A DNA stretch of 64,000 nucleotides, from contig JAXHMJ010000001.1 in NCBI GenBank assembly GCA_034521575.1, positions 62,001 to 126,000 on the forward strand, given 5' to 3'. The notes under the pieces were generated by a model. That model made no database searches and was not told the origin of the DNA. It saw only the letters and a list, made by a program, of their open reading frames with translations. Both the position numbers and the translations under genes were made by a program. Source of the stretch: a candidate division KSB1 bacterium. Its GTDB lineage: Bacteria > Zhuqueibacterota > Zhuqueibacteria > Residuimicrobiales > Krinioviventaceae. Every line of letters starts with the position of its first letter. Position 1 is the first letter of the stretch. This document shows positions 20,783 through 29,615 of the stretch, one piece after another.

Positions 20783-20810
20783 TTGCGTTTTGGTGAAATT
20801 CTCTTATATT
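20783..20810 (+). promoter_or_regulatory. Possible sigma70 promoter for smg-topA-xer
   Basis: TTGCGT and TATATT are separated by 16 bp in the 130-bp gap between secA and smg. The position, 50 bp before the next ATG, is suitable. Pattern only, no other evidence. Confidence 0.4.
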
Positions 20811-20859
20811 GACGTTTGAGGTATAAAACTAAAAATCCAATGATACGGAGTCTTTATTA

Positions 20860-21327
20860 ATGGATAAAAAACTGTTCGATGTACTGGAAATGGTGCTCAA
20901 GGAATTACAGGAAAGTTTTGCTGGAGAGATACCGGTACAACATGTCATCGACTTTCTCGAAGAACAAGGGTTTTCTGATGATGAGATATCCCTGGCTATG
21001 TCCTGGTTATTGGGAAATGAGGATACCGCTCAGAATTTAATTGATAAACCCGGCAAATCATTGCCGCGTCCTATGTGGCGTTCATTGAACGAAGATGAAC
21101 AGGAAGCCATTTCTCCGAATGCGTTTGGATATCTTTTTCGTCTTCGGGAACTTGATGTTTTAACAGACTCGATGATGGAAAGAATTATTGATCAGGCTGT
21201 GCGTCTTCACACCACTCATCTCGACGTGGAAGATATGAAAGAACTGGTCACAGCCGTTGTGCTTGAGTATGAAGATAATGCGTCTTCAGGTTTTTTCCAG
21301 TTTATATCTAATCAAAATCCGCATTAA
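20860..21327 (+). CDS. smg: Smg / DUF494 family protein
   Basis: 155 residues. The family is recognised by the N-terminal VLEMVLKELQESF followed by a predicted helical DNA-binding-like region (VIDFLEEQGFSDDEISLAMSWL), and by the C-terminal pattern of RELDVLTDSMMERIIDQA and a segment close to LEDLKWLVLMVL (here VEDMKELVTAVVL). In many bacteria smg sits next to dprA and topA. The topA-like gene following 14 bp downstream repeats that order. The molecular function is unknown. Confidence 0.88.
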   Translation: MDKKLFDVLEMVLKELQESFAGEIPVQHVIDFLEEQGFSDDEISLAMSWLLGNEDTAQNLIDKPGKSLPRPMWRSLNEDEQEAISPNAFGYLFRLRELDVLTDSMMERIIDQAVRLHTTHLDVEDMKELVTAVVLEYEDNASSGFFQFISNQNPH

Positions 21328-21341
21328 AAAACCGTGAGGTT

Positions 21342-23429
21342 ATGAACAATAGACTTTTGGTGGTGGAATCTCTTCAAAAAAGAGATACACTCGGCAAATT
21401 TTTTAAAGATGCAACAATAATACTCGCCGAACCTGTTCCGCGGACAGGGATCGGCGAGTTTGGTTTTAAGCAGAAAATAGACGAGACAGTACGGGATTGG
21501 CAGCCGGATACAGCCGGATCGGTCTATTTGGCATTTGATCCGGATACGCAAGGGGACGCGTTGGCGGCATTGTGGAAACTGGCCCTGGAGGAAAGAGGGA
21601 TACGGGTAAACAGGCTGCCGCTTCAGAAAATCACCAAAAAAGCGGTGAAACATGCGTTTGAACAAAAGTATCCTGTAAACTACCAGCTGTTCAAGGTCCA
21701 GCGGGAAAAAGAACGATTTTTACAGTCATTGTCGGATAAAATGTTTGCAAAGAACGGCGACACAGAGACCCCTGAGCTTCCGGTTTTTCTGGAAGCAATG
21801 ATCGGACTGGATTTTTTACGTGACAGCCGATATGCCGTAGATTTTATTCCACGCAATCAAAAATGGATTGTGCAGCTGCAATTGCACGACTGCGAAAAGC
21901 CGTTGACAGCCAGACTTGAATCCCAGACCGGCGAACCGCTGTGTTTTGACAACAAAGAAACGGCAAAAGCTTATATTTATGATTTGAAAAACAAAACAAT
22001 ACGGTTTGAGCAGGTTCTGAAACATGAATCCACTGTGGCACCCGAGCCGCCGTTCAATACTCTGGCGCTGCTTAAAGCGGCGGCGGCATTAAAGTATACC
22101 CCGGATCAAGCGCTTGAAATAATCCGGCAATTATATGAAGGCATTGATATCGGATGCGGAAATCCGCAGGGCTTGATCACATTTTATTTAACGGATTCAA
22201 CCCGGATGAACGAAAAAGCGCTTTTGGATGTGCGGGAGTTTATTCTCAACCACTATGGAGTTGAGTATGTTCCCAAATCTCCGAGATTTAAAGGTGAGGA
22301 CGGGCTGACAGCCGTAATCCCGGTGAACCCGCGGTATACGCCCAGACAGATTAAAAAACACCTCAATCCGGATCAGTATGTTCTGTATGATTTGATCTGG
22401 ACCCGCTGTGTGGCCTCACAAATGGGTGATAGCAAAAGACAGTTTTTTGACTATGTGTTTTCATATACAAATACCAGGGATCATCGGCTTGTGGCCCATA
22501 CTCACCGGGAGCTTGCGCGCGGGTTTTATCAGTTGTTAAACACCCCCGGATCTGCGCATACAAACACCCTGTTTGAGTTTTATCCGGAGCAAAATGTGCA
22601 GTGTCTGGATTTCGCTCTGGTTCGTCAAACTCCTGATTCGCATTCAAAAAGCCGGTTGGAAGTTTTTCTTGATATTTTGAATCATTCGCGTCTTGTTGAT
22701 GCGGATGAAGTTGATCGTTTGTGGGAATCACTTTGTCAATGGGAATTGTTAACTATACAAGGAGATGATATTGCTTTAACATCCCGTACGGAGCAATTGA
22801 TCGACGATATCAAAAATAAATATCCCGGTCTGTTCAATACCGAGTTTATCCGGCTAACCAAAAAGCAGTGGCGGAAAGCCCGTTTGGGAAAAAAAACACC
22901 GGAAAATGTTGCGCAGGATCTTGATAAATTGATTCAAGACTTTTCGTCCGCACTTGTTTGTCCTGTGTGCAGCGGAAAAATAGTCCGGGATGCAAAGGGA
23001 CGGGCGCGTTGCGAACACTATCCCTCCACATGTGGTTATCATGAGACAGGCGGGAAGCATAGCATTAAAATATGTCCAGCGTGCGGTGGAGAACTGGTAG
23101 AACGTCATGGAAAGTATGGCCGGTTTTTTGCATGTATAAATTTTCCGGATTGCACTCACACCGAGTCGTTTTCGATTGGTGTTCGCTGTCCCAATGAATC
23201 GTGTGCCGGAACTATTGTTGAACGTCGCACAAAGTGGGGACAGTTATTTTACGGATGCGATCGTTATCCCGCTTGCAAATTTGCCTCCTGGCTAAAGCCT
23301 GTGAATATGGCATGTATGTACTGCGGGCACAGATATCTTGTGGAAAGCGAGGATAGCGCTGGAATCAAAATGAGTTGTCCCAAATGCAAATCGACTGTTA
23401 AGGAGAGTATGGAATTCCAACGAGTATAG
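21342..23429 (+). CDS. Topoisomerase I (type IA) homologue with degenerate active site
   Basis: 695 residues. The layout is that of bacterial TopA: an N-terminal Toprim (LLVVESLQK, then YLAFDPDTQGDAL), TITKKAV-like PLQKITKKAVKHAF, a central region with LYEGIDIG.., LITFYLTDSTR, YTPRQIKKHLNPDQYVLYDLIWTRCVASQM, and four C-terminal Cys4 zinc ribbons (from CPVCSGKIV near residue 545 to CPKCKS). Catalytic parts are changed. The Toprim DxDREGE becomes DPDTQGD. The Tyr of IT-Y-MRTDST is Phe at position 281 (a Tyr follows at 282) and the next Arg is Leu. The HEAIRP motif reads LTAVIPV, and the SAGRVQS segment is missing. The length is a little short of usual TopA (about 750-900). It is followed by a xer recombinase, a classical topA neighbourhood. 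Strand passage by the known mechanism looks unlikely, but DNA binding is likely retained. Confidence 0.85.
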   Translation: MNNRLLVVESLQKRDTLGKFFKDATIILAEPVPRTGIGEFGFKQKIDETVRDWQPDTAGSVYLAFDPDTQGDALAALWKLALEERGIRVNRLPLQKITKKAVKHAFEQKYPVNYQLFKVQREKERFLQSLSDKMFAKNGDTETPELPVFLEAMIGLDFLRDSRYAVDFIPRNQKWIVQLQLHDCEKPLTARLESQTGEPLCFDNKETAKAYIYDLKNKTIRFEQVLKHESTVAPEPPFNTLALLKAAAALKYTPDQALEIIRQLYEGIDIGCGNPQGLITFYLTDSTRMNEKALLDVREFILNHYGVEYVPKSPRFKGEDGLTAVIPVNPRYTPRQIKKHLNPDQYVLYDLIWTRCVASQMGDSKRQFFDYVFSYTNTRDHRLVAHTHRELARGFYQLLNTPGSAHTNTLFEFYPEQNVQCLDFALVRQTPDSHSKSRLEVFLDILNHSRLVDADEVDRLWESLCQWELLTIQGDDIALTSRTEQLIDDIKNKYPGLFNTEFIRLTKKQWRKARLGKKTPENVAQDLDKLIQDFSSALVCPVCSGKIVRDAKGRARCEHYPSTCGYHETGGKHSIKICPACGGELVERHGKYGRFFACINFPDCTHTESFSIGVRCPNESCAGTIVERRTKWGQLFYGCDRYPACKFASWLKPVNMACMYCGHRYLVESEDSAGIKMSCPKCKSTVKESMEFQRV

Positions 23430-23433
23430 ACTG

Positions 23434-24351
23434 GTGACTTTTAACGACTGTTTACATTCATTTTATAATTATCTGCGTGTTGAACGCAACGCCAGTGATA
23501 ATACCCTGGCTGCTTACAAAACAGATATAGAACTGTTTTTGATCTATTTGAACGATTCAAATCAAGGCCGGGAAATAACTGTTGAGGCGTTGCAGAAAAC
23601 CATGATTCGCGGTTATTTGTCGTATTTGTACCGGCATGATTACAGCAAAACGAGTGCGGCGCGCAAACTGGCGGCTTTGCGCACGTTTTGCCGTTACCTG
23701 GTGAGGCAGGGAGTGCTGAAACACAATCCCACCCTGGGTATTGCAACGCCAAAACTGGAAAAGCGGCTGCCGGATTTTTTGACAAAGGAAGAAGTGCGGC
23801 ATGTGCTGCAGCAGCCGGATGCCGGTACATTTGAAGGATTGCGCGATTTTGTTATCCTGGAACTGTTTTACGCCACGGGATTACGAGTCAGTGAAGTGGC
23901 CGGGCTGGAATATAGAAACGTTCTTTGCAAGGAGGGTGTTATCCGTGTGGTTGGCAAGGGCCGTAAGGAACGACTGGTGCAGACCGGAAAAGAGTTGATG
24001 ACACACCTTGATTATTATTTGGATCGGCTTGTTTCATTGTACAAGCGGGCGTTATCCCCGAAAGACCGACTGTTTGTTGATGCCCAACTCAAACCGCTGA
24101 CCCGATTTCAGGTAGCAGGTCTGGTGCGCAAATATGTGTCCCGTGTGGCGGATGATAAAAAAGCCCATCCGCATGCATTGCGCCATAGTTTTGCGACTCA
24201 TCTCCTAAATGAAGGCGCAGATTTGATGTCTGTTAAGGAAATGCTCGGACATGAAAATTTGAGCACCACTCAGATTTACACCCACATGTCTGCAGATCAT
24301 TTGAAACGGATTTATAAAAAATATCATCAAAGAGATCGTGAATCTAAATGA
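23434..24351 (+). CDS. xerC: Tyrosine recombinase XerC/XerD
   Basis: A 305-residue site-specific recombinase, probably for resolving chromosome dimers at dif. An N-terminal SAM-like core-binding domain (FYNYLRVERNASDNTLAAYKTDI) precedes the catalytic domain. The catalytic residues are in place: Arg in YATGLRVSEVAGL, Lys in VVGKGRKERLV, His-Arg in HPHALRHSFATHLL, His in MLGHENLSTTQ, and the nucleophile Tyr in IYTHMS. The start is GTG at 23434, four bases after the topA-like stop. Which of XerC or XerD it is cannot be decided here. Confidence 0.93.
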   Translation: MTFNDCLHSFYNYLRVERNASDNTLAAYKTDIELFLIYLNDSNQGREITVEALQKTMIRGYLSYLYRHDYSKTSAARKLAALRTFCRYLVRQGVLKHNPTLGIATPKLEKRLPDFLTKEEVRHVLQQPDAGTFEGLRDFVILELFYATGLRVSEVAGLEYRNVLCKEGVIRVVGKGRKERLVQTGKELMTHLDYYLDRLVSLYKRALSPKDRLFVDAQLKPLTRFQVAGLVRKYVSRVADDKKAHPHALRHSFATHLLNEGADLMSVKEMLGHENLSTTQIYTHMSADHLKRIYKKYHQRDRESK

Positions 24352-24427
24352 GGAGGTATAATTTTAAAAAAACATTGTCTTTTTGCATTTTGAAGTTTAT
24401 CTTTACTATTCTGAAAGGAGGCTCCTG

Positions 24428-24754
24428 ATGAGAGTTGAATTCACCGCGAGACACTTTAAGACATCACAACGACTGAAAGAATTCGCAACTGAGCAAGTCA
24501 GGCGGCTAAAGAAATATTACGACGGAATAATGGACGTTGAAATTATTCTGGACTATGTGAAACAGGAACAGATTGCCGAGATTATTGTTATTGTTTACGG
24601 GCAAACCCTGAAAGCAATTGAAAAAAGCGATGATATGTACAAATCCATCACCCTTGCGGTTGAAAAGCTGGAGCGGCAAATTAGAAAATATAAAGAGAAA
24701 ATCCGGCATTTCGATAAGGAACGCATCACTGAAAATATTATAGAAGAGGAATAA
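24428..24754 (+). CDS. hpf: Short ribosome hibernation-promoting factor HPF
   Basis: 108 residues from ATG 24428, which has a strong SD (aaaggagg). The upstream ATG at 24383 adds a non-family sequence and lacks an SD. The protein begins MRVEFTARHFKTSQRLKEFA and has the YfiA/HPF beta-alpha-beta fold with the usual central part (YYDGIMDVEIILDY) and basic C-terminus (KYKEKIRHF). It binds the 30S decoding centre in stationary phase. No long dimerisation tail is present, so it is the short type. It lies upstream of hprK, as in many Gram-negative bacteria. Confidence 0.94.
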   Translation: MRVEFTARHFKTSQRLKEFATEQVRRLKKYYDGIMDVEIILDYVKQEQIAEIIVIVYGQTLKAIEKSDDMYKSITLAVEKLERQIRKYKEKIRHFDKERITENIIEEE

Positions 24755-24763
24755 TTCTTAGAG

Positions 24764-24795
24764 TTAGGGGATGGAAACGTCCCCTAACCACCTTT
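24764..24795 (+). terminator. Terminator or attenuator between hpf and hprK
   Basis: Perfect 8-bp inverted repeat ttagggga / tcccctaa with an 8-nt loop, followed by ccacctttttat. It falls on the candidate ATG at 24771 and bears on which start is used for hprK. Confidence 0.7.
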
Positions 24796-24797
24796 TT

Positions 24798-25826
24798 ATG
24801 GGATTAACAACCAAAGTATTCAAGGAATTCACGAATTTACCGGAACCCAAAGTTTTATCCTTTATCAAAGTAAAGACTTTTTATAATGATATGAAGGATA
24901 GCTTGTCGCTTGAAATTCTGAACGACGGCTATAGCTTTGAACGCAAAATCCGGGAAAAAGAAATCAACCGGCCCGGTCTTGCTCTGGGTGGTTTTGTTGA
25001 AGTGTTTACGTACTGGCGTATACAGATTATGGGGAATACCGAGGTCGGGTTTTTAAATACCCTGCATGGCCAGAAGCGCTTTAGTATGATATCCACCGTT
25101 CTGGGATTTGATCTGCCTTGTGTGCTGGTCACCAACAATAACAAGCTTCCCAAAGAATTTATGGATGTTGCCAATAAAAACGGGATTACCGTTTTCAATA
25201 CACCCATGAATACAACGGAAGCTCACCGGCATATCAGCGAATACCTGGAAGGCAAATTTGCGCCGCATGTGGTTATGCATGGGACCCTGGTTGATATTTT
25301 CAGCGTGGGGGTGTTATTTGTGGGGGCGCCGGGTATCGGCAAGAGCGAACTCTGTCTTGATTTGGTGGAACGCGGGCATCAGCTGGTGGCGGATGATGTG
25401 GTTGAAATTACGCGCAACCGTTTGAATCAATTGCAGGGCGCCTCACGTCAAAATAACCGCTATCACATGGAAATCCGAGGACTGGGAATCATAGATGTCT
25501 TCAAGATGTTTGGAGTCCGGGGAATTCGGGGCAACAAGGATATTCATGTAGTGGTACAACTGGAAAAGTTTTCCAAAACAAAAAAATACGAGCGTCTGGG
25601 ACTGGATGAAAAAGTGACCAGGATCATGGGAGTAGAACTGCCGCTTGTGGAAATTCCAATTGTGGAAGGTAAAAATATCCGCATTGTTGCGGAAGCCATT
25701 GCCCTGGATCATAAACTGAAACAAATCGGTGTGCATCAGGCTGCAGAATTTCAGCAGGAATTGATCAACCGGTTGCGGAAGAAACAAAAGTCAGATGTAG
25801 AGTTGCCGATAGAGGATGAGGAATGA
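24798..25826 (+). CDS. hprK: HPr kinase/phosphorylase
   Basis: A bifunctional sensor that phosphorylates HPr (and in some bacteria other proteins) on serine and reverses this. The N-terminal receptor-like domain (RPGLALGGFVEVF, RIQIMGNTEVGFL) is followed by a P-loop GAPGIGKSELCLDLVERGH, the capping HPrK signature LVADDVVEI, and GLGIIDVFKMFGVRGIR. The start is uncertain. ATG 24771 lies in a terminator stem with no usable SD, so I prefer 24798, giving 342 residues. It overlaps the EIIA gene by ATGA. No HPr gene is visible in the window. Confidence 0.9.
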   Translation: MGLTTKVFKEFTNLPEPKVLSFIKVKTFYNDMKDSLSLEILNDGYSFERKIREKEINRPGLALGGFVEVFTYWRIQIMGNTEVGFLNTLHGQKRFSMISTVLGFDLPCVLVTNNNKLPKEFMDVANKNGITVFNTPMNTTEAHRHISEYLEGKFAPHVVMHGTLVDIFSVGVLFVGAPGIGKSELCLDLVERGHQLVADDVVEITRNRLNQLQGASRQNNRYHMEIRGLGIIDVFKMFGVRGIRGNKDIHVVVQLEKFSKTKKYERLGLDEKVTRIMGVELPLVEIPIVEGKNIRIVAEAIALDHKLKQIGVHQAAEFQQELINRLRKKQKSDVELPIEDEE

Positions 25827-26218
25827 TCAGAGGAATTATCATAGCGCACGGGCATATCGGCGAAGCCTTTATCGATGCGGTTAATTCTATTGTCGGGGAA
25901 TGCGTTGAATTGTACAGCCTTTCCGTCAGTGATATGTCTGCGGCTGATATCCGTGACCGTTTATTGGCCCTGGTCAACGCGCCTCTGACAGAAAAAAAAG
26001 GCATTGTAATCATGGCATGCCTGAAAGGCGGGAGCTCCTGGAATGTGGCCGCTTCCATCGCTGCCGAGAATGATAGAGTCCGGGTATTGAGCGGTGTAAA
26101 TCTATCAATGGTTTTGGCTTTTTTGACAAAGCGCAAGACAATGGAACTGGATGAATTGACTGCTGAAATCCGCAAACGGGGTCAGACCGGAGTTGATATG
26201 TTAAAGTCAGGATTATGA
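25823..26218 (+). CDS. PTS mannose-type EIIA domain protein
   Basis: 131 residues. It has the mannose/fructose/sorbose EIIA fold, with the phosphorylated histidine in IIAHGHIGEA and the second motif MACLKGGSSWNVAASIA. It would take phosphate from HPr. The start overlaps hprK by 4 bp. The following EIIB gene begins 24 bp after its stop. No IIC or IID permease genes are nearby, so the pair may be regulatory. Confidence 0.9.
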   Translation: MIRGIIIAHGHIGEAFIDAVNSIVGECVELYSLSVSDMSAADIRDRLLALVNAPLTEKKGIVIMACLKGGSSWNVAASIAAENDRVRVLSGVNLSMVLAFLTKRKTMELDELTAEIRKRGQTGVDMLKSGL

Positions 26219-26241
26219 AATTTTGCAAAAGGAGAGTCTTC

Positions 26242-26739
26242 ATGTCTTTAGTGTTGGTAAGAATTGATGATCGTTTGATTCACGGACAGGTTGTGGTGGG
26301 ATGGGCCGGAGTGCTGCATCTGGACCGCATTCTGTTGGCAAGTGATGAAGTGGCGACCGTCGAATGGCAGCGTACCATTTATATGTCAGCCGTTCCCGAA
26401 GAACTCAAAGCGTCGGTATTAACCCTAAATGATACGTTAAAGGCTTTGAAAAGTGATGAATATAAAGAGGAACGTATATTATTGCTGGTGGATTCTCCCA
26501 AGAGCGTGCTGTATTTGGTGAAAAAGGGATTGGATATATCCCGGGTCAACGTAGGGGGTATGCATTTCAAACCTGGAAAAAACCAGGTCACTCCGTTTAT
26601 TTTTGTGGATCAGGAGGATATTGAAGCGTTTCGTAAACTCAGGGAATTGAATGTAGAGCTGGAGGGACGTGATGTTCCCAATCGAACAGCAGTTAATATC
26701 CCGAAAGCTCTGGGCCTTGAGGCCGAAGGTGTGAGCTGA
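26242..26739 (+). CDS. PTS mannose/fructose/sorbose-type EIIB
   Basis: 165 residues from ATG 26242, which has SD aaaggag at about 7 bp (the earlier ATG at 26215 lacks one). The family signature LVRIDDRLIHGQVVVGWAG carries the active-site histidine, and ISRVNVGGMHFKPGKNQV, FVDQEDIEAFRKLRELNVELEGRDVP follow. EIIB phosphorylates the sugar during uptake through IIC/IID. No such permease follows; the next gene is unrelated and has its own promoter. Confidence 0.92.
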   Translation: MSLVLVRIDDRLIHGQVVVGWAGVLHLDRILLASDEVATVEWQRTIYMSAVPEELKASVLTLNDTLKALKSDEYKEERILLLVDSPKSVLYLVKKGLDISRVNVGGMHFKPGKNQVTPFIFVDQEDIEAFRKLRELNVELEGRDVPNRTAVNIPKALGLEAEGVS

Positions 26740-26762
26740 ACTCTGCTCCCTTAATAAACCGC

Positions 26763-26791
26763 TTGCTATTCAATCCTGCTCTAATTATATT
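26763..26791 (+). promoter_or_regulatory. Predicted sigma70 promoter
   Basis: TTGCTA and TATATT are separated by 17 bp, 24 bp upstream of the next ATG, in the only sizeable gap of this block. It would start the transcription unit of the Cys-rich protein, proS, the zinc-ribbon protein and era. Confidence 0.55.
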
Positions 26792-26814
26792 ATCTTTATT
26801 TTTTAGGTTGTACT

Positions 26815-27678
26815 ATGCAAAATCCCTATAAACGCACGGATGTGTTTTCCTGCAGCTACAAGGGACACGAAAAATTTCAAAACCGGGTTTCGGTTTATCA
26901 TGTGATGCATGAAAAGCACTGCTATCCGCAGGGCTGTCTGATGTTCCGCTGGCACTGCCAGGTCAAGCGCGGAAAATGTCCGAGAAAATTCAAGTATGTC
27001 GGGCGGCTGTGTAAAGGCTGCATGCATTATCAGGACGAGAAAGTGCATTATCAGCCCCGGCTTTTAATCAGTCTGGCTGAATTTGAATCCTTTAAACAGG
27101 AATTGCAGGATTTTGACGACTGGATCGAAGAAAACCGCAGCCGGGATATAGAGTTGTGGTGCCGGGTCAGCTCGATTAAACCGCGCTTTTATATCAAAGA
27201 ATACGGAAACCAGCGGCATTTTCGTCTTTCCGGGTATCTGACTGTTTTTCAGTACGGTTTTATGGATACAACCCGGTTTGATGAACCATTTTATGCTTAT
27301 ATTTCTCCATCCCAGCAGGACCGGTTTCGTCTGGCAGCCGGAGACGAATTTGAGGCGCGGGGTCGACTGAGTATTGATCATGGACGGCTGTTGTTTCCCA
27401 AACTCTGGGGCATTCATGTGGAAACCCGGTCGGGCGCCCAAACCTGGAACAATTCCCGGGCACTGGTCGCCAAACAATCAGCAACCCGGTTCAAAGAGCA
27501 ACCGGAGCGTTGCATACGCTGTCCGCACGGTGCTTTGATTGATATTATTAAAATGGAGCAGGGTCAAAAACACCTCAAGCGTGCGCTCTACTGTCTGGAA
27601 GGTATCCAGAATCCCGCCCTGTGCTACATTCAGAGCGGGTTTTGCATAGATGCATGTGAAAATACGAACAGGAAATGA
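26815..27678 (+). CDS. Uncharacterised cysteine-rich protein with OB-fold-like centre
   Basis: 287 residues, family not recognised. The N-terminal 70 residues are rich in Cys and His (HCYPQGC, WHCQVKRGKC, LCKGCMHY). The middle (about 115-205) is a run of beta strands resembling an OB fold. The C-terminal 60 residues carry another Cys set (CIRCPHG, LYCLEG, LCYIQSGFCIDAC). This suggests a zinc or Fe-S protein around a nucleic-acid-binding-like core. There is no signal peptide. It lies 19 bp before proS and about 75 bp after the EIIB gene, in an apparent operon with translation genes. Function unknown. Confidence 0.75.
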   Translation: MQNPYKRTDVFSCSYKGHEKFQNRVSVYHVMHEKHCYPQGCLMFRWHCQVKRGKCPRKFKYVGRLCKGCMHYQDEKVHYQPRLLISLAEFESFKQELQDFDDWIEENRSRDIELWCRVSSIKPRFYIKEYGNQRHFRLSGYLTVFQYGFMDTTRFDEPFYAYISPSQQDRFRLAAGDEFEARGRLSIDHGRLLFPKLWGIHVETRSGAQTWNNSRALVAKQSATRFKEQPERCIRCPHGALIDIIKMEQGQKHLKRALYCLEGIQNPALCYIQSGFCIDACENTNRK

Positions 27679-27696
27679 CAATACAGGGAAAGGTCC

Positions 27697-29127
27697 ATGG
27701 CTAAAGGTATAACAAAACGATCAGTCGATTATTCACGCTGGTATCTGGATGTAATTGCAGCTGCTGAACTGGCAGAGCATTCCGCGGTCAAGGGATGTAT
27801 GGTGATCAAACCGCATGGATATGCCATTTGGGAAAAAATGAAGGAACATCTGGACCGGATGTTCAAGGAAACCGGACATCAGAATGCTTATTTCCCCATG
27901 TTTATTCCGGAAAGCTTTTTGAAAAAAGAAGCGGAACACGTAAAGGGATTTGCACCGGAATGTGCCGTGGTTACCCACGGCGGCGGCAAAGAACTGGAGG
28001 AACCGTATGTGGTGCGTCCGACCTCCGAGACCATTATCTGGTCTACGTATAGCAAATGGGTACAGTCGTATCGGGATCTTCCGATCCTGATCAACCAGTG
28101 GGCCAATGTGGTGCGCTGGGAAATGCGAACCCGGTTGTTCCTGCGTACGACCGAGTTTCTGTGGCAGGAAGGCCACACCGCGCACGCCACGGAGCAGGAA
28201 GCCATTGAAGAAACCGAACGCATGCTGGACGTATATCGCCGGTTTGCCAATGACTGTTTGGCGGCTCCCGTGTTTGTCGGTCTGAAAACCCCTGCGGAAC
28301 GTTTTGCCGGAGCCCTGGACACGTATTGTATCGAAGCCATGATGCAGGACAAGCGTGCTTTGCAGGCCGGCACATCGCATTATCTGGGACAAAATTTTGC
28401 CAAAGCCTTTGATGTGACCTTTCAGGATGAGAACAGCGAACTGCAGTATGTTTATGCCACCAGCTGGGGAGTCTCGACGCGGCTGATCGGCGCCCTGATC
28501 ATGATGCACAGCGATGACAACGGGCTGGTGCTGCCGCCCAAACTGGCTGCCACTCAGGTGGTGGTCATACCGATCTGGCGGGATGAAGAACAGGAACAGA
28601 ACCTGCGGTCTGCGGTTCAAACGATGACAGATGCCTGGAAAGGCCGTGTTCCGTTTTACGTTGATGATCGCGATCAATACCGACCGGGATATAAATTTAA
28701 CGAGTGGGAGAAAAAAGGTATTCCCATCCGGGTTGAAATCGGCCCCAAAGACCTGGAGCAGAACCAGGTGGTGCTGGTGCGGCGGGATACGGGTGAAAAG
28801 ATGATGGTTCCGCAGGATCATGTTTTGGAGCGTATTGAAGAGTTACTGGAAGAGATTCAAAAAAATCTTTATACCAGGGCTCTTGAATTCCGTGACGCCA
28901 ATACGTTCACTGAGGATGATTATACGCGGTTTCAGGAAAGAATAGAGGAACCCGGTGGATTTTTCTGGGTGCATTGGTGCGGCAGTCCGGACTGCGAAAC
29001 GGATTTCCAGAATAAAAGCAAAGCCACAATCCGTTGTGTCCCGATGGACGGTGAAAAGGAAACAGGAAACTGTATTGTCTGCGGTCAACCCTCTGAGCAG
29101 CGAGTGCTGGTTGCCAAAGCATATTAG
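27697..29127 (+). CDS. proS: Prolyl-tRNA synthetase (archaeal/eukaryal-type)
   Basis: Class II aminoacyl-tRNA synthetase charging tRNA-Pro. At 476 residues, without the large editing insertion of bacterial-type ProS, it belongs to the short (type 3) form found in archaea, Bacteroidetes and others. Seen: motif 2 region [31 protein letters not shown], the Pro-specific [12 protein letters not shown], motif 3-like [25 protein letters not shown], an anticodon-binding domain, and the Cys-containing C-terminal domain ([18 protein letters not shown]) of that type. It is 11 bp before the zinc-ribbon gene. Confidence 0.97.
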   Translation: MAKGITKRSVDYSRWYLDVIAAAELAEHSAVKGCMVIKPHGYAIWEKMKEHLDRMFKETGHQNAYFPMFIPESFLKKEAEHVKGFAPECAVVTHGGGKELEEPYVVRPTSETIIWSTYSKWVQSYRDLPILINQWANVVRWEMRTRLFLRTTEFLWQEGHTAHATEQEAIEETERMLDVYRRFANDCLAAPVFVGLKTPAERFAGALDTYCIEAMMQDKRALQAGTSHYLGQNFAKAFDVTFQDENSELQYVYATSWGVSTRLIGALIMMHSDDNGLVLPPKLAATQVVVIPIWRDEEQEQNLRSAVQTMTDAWKGRVPFYVDDRDQYRPGYKFNEWEKKGIPIRVEIGPKDLEQNQVVLVRRDTGEKMMVPQDHVLERIEELLEEIQKNLYTRALEFRDANTFTEDDYTRFQERIEEPGGFFWVHWCGSPDCETDFQNKSKATIRCVPMDGEKETGNCIVCGQPSEQRVLVAKAY

Positions 29128-29138
29128 GAGGACAAGGA

Positions 29139-29615
29139 ATGAAGAATCAAGAAAAGAAAAAAGAAACTGTAGAGATTGAGGTGCCTTCCAAAGCGATACG
29201 TGTCAAACATGCTACTTGCCCCAAGGGCTGTAATCTGATGGATACGGAGCATTTGATCAATGGTTATCCTTCGGTCACCGTTTACGCCAAAACCGGCGAC
29301 AAGGAAGGTTTGATTTATTTGGATCCGATTTACGGCAGCTATAAGAATTTACCGGAAATCGAGATCAAAGAGGGGGAATGTGCTGATCTTTACTGTCCGG
29401 TTTGCAAAATTTCTCTGGTACATGAGAAAGAGACTTGCTCAAAATGCGGCGCGCCCATGTTTGCGATTTATCTGCCGCATGGCGGTGTGATTGAAGTCTG
29501 CACCCGAAACGGCTGTCAGTCCCATAATCTGAAATTTACAGATTCTGAAGAAATGGGTAAAAAGCTGTTTGATGATAAATTGTATGATATTTCACTGCGG
29601 GACATCAACCATTGA
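29139..29615 (+). CDS. Small zinc-ribbon protein of unknown function
   Basis: 158 residues, not assigned. Cysteine groups occur at CPKGCN near the N-terminus, CPVC and CSKCG in the middle, and CTRNGC near the end, enough for two metal sites. There is no signal or membrane segment. It overlaps the era start by 4 bases (TTGA) and follows proS by 11 bp. It is likely translated together with era. Confidence 0.8.
   Translation: MKNQEKKKETVEIEVPSKAIRVKHATCPKGCNLMDTEHLINGYPSVTVYAKTGDKEGLIYLDPIYGSYKNLPEIEIKEGECADLYCPVCKISLVHEKETCSKCGAPMFAIYLPHGGVIEVCTRNGCQSHNLKFTDSEEMGKKLFDDKLYDISLRDINH

Noticed and set aside
27733-28821. 362-codon minus-strand open frame
   Set aside because: It is antisense to proS, which is unambiguous; composition effect of a well-conserved coding gene.
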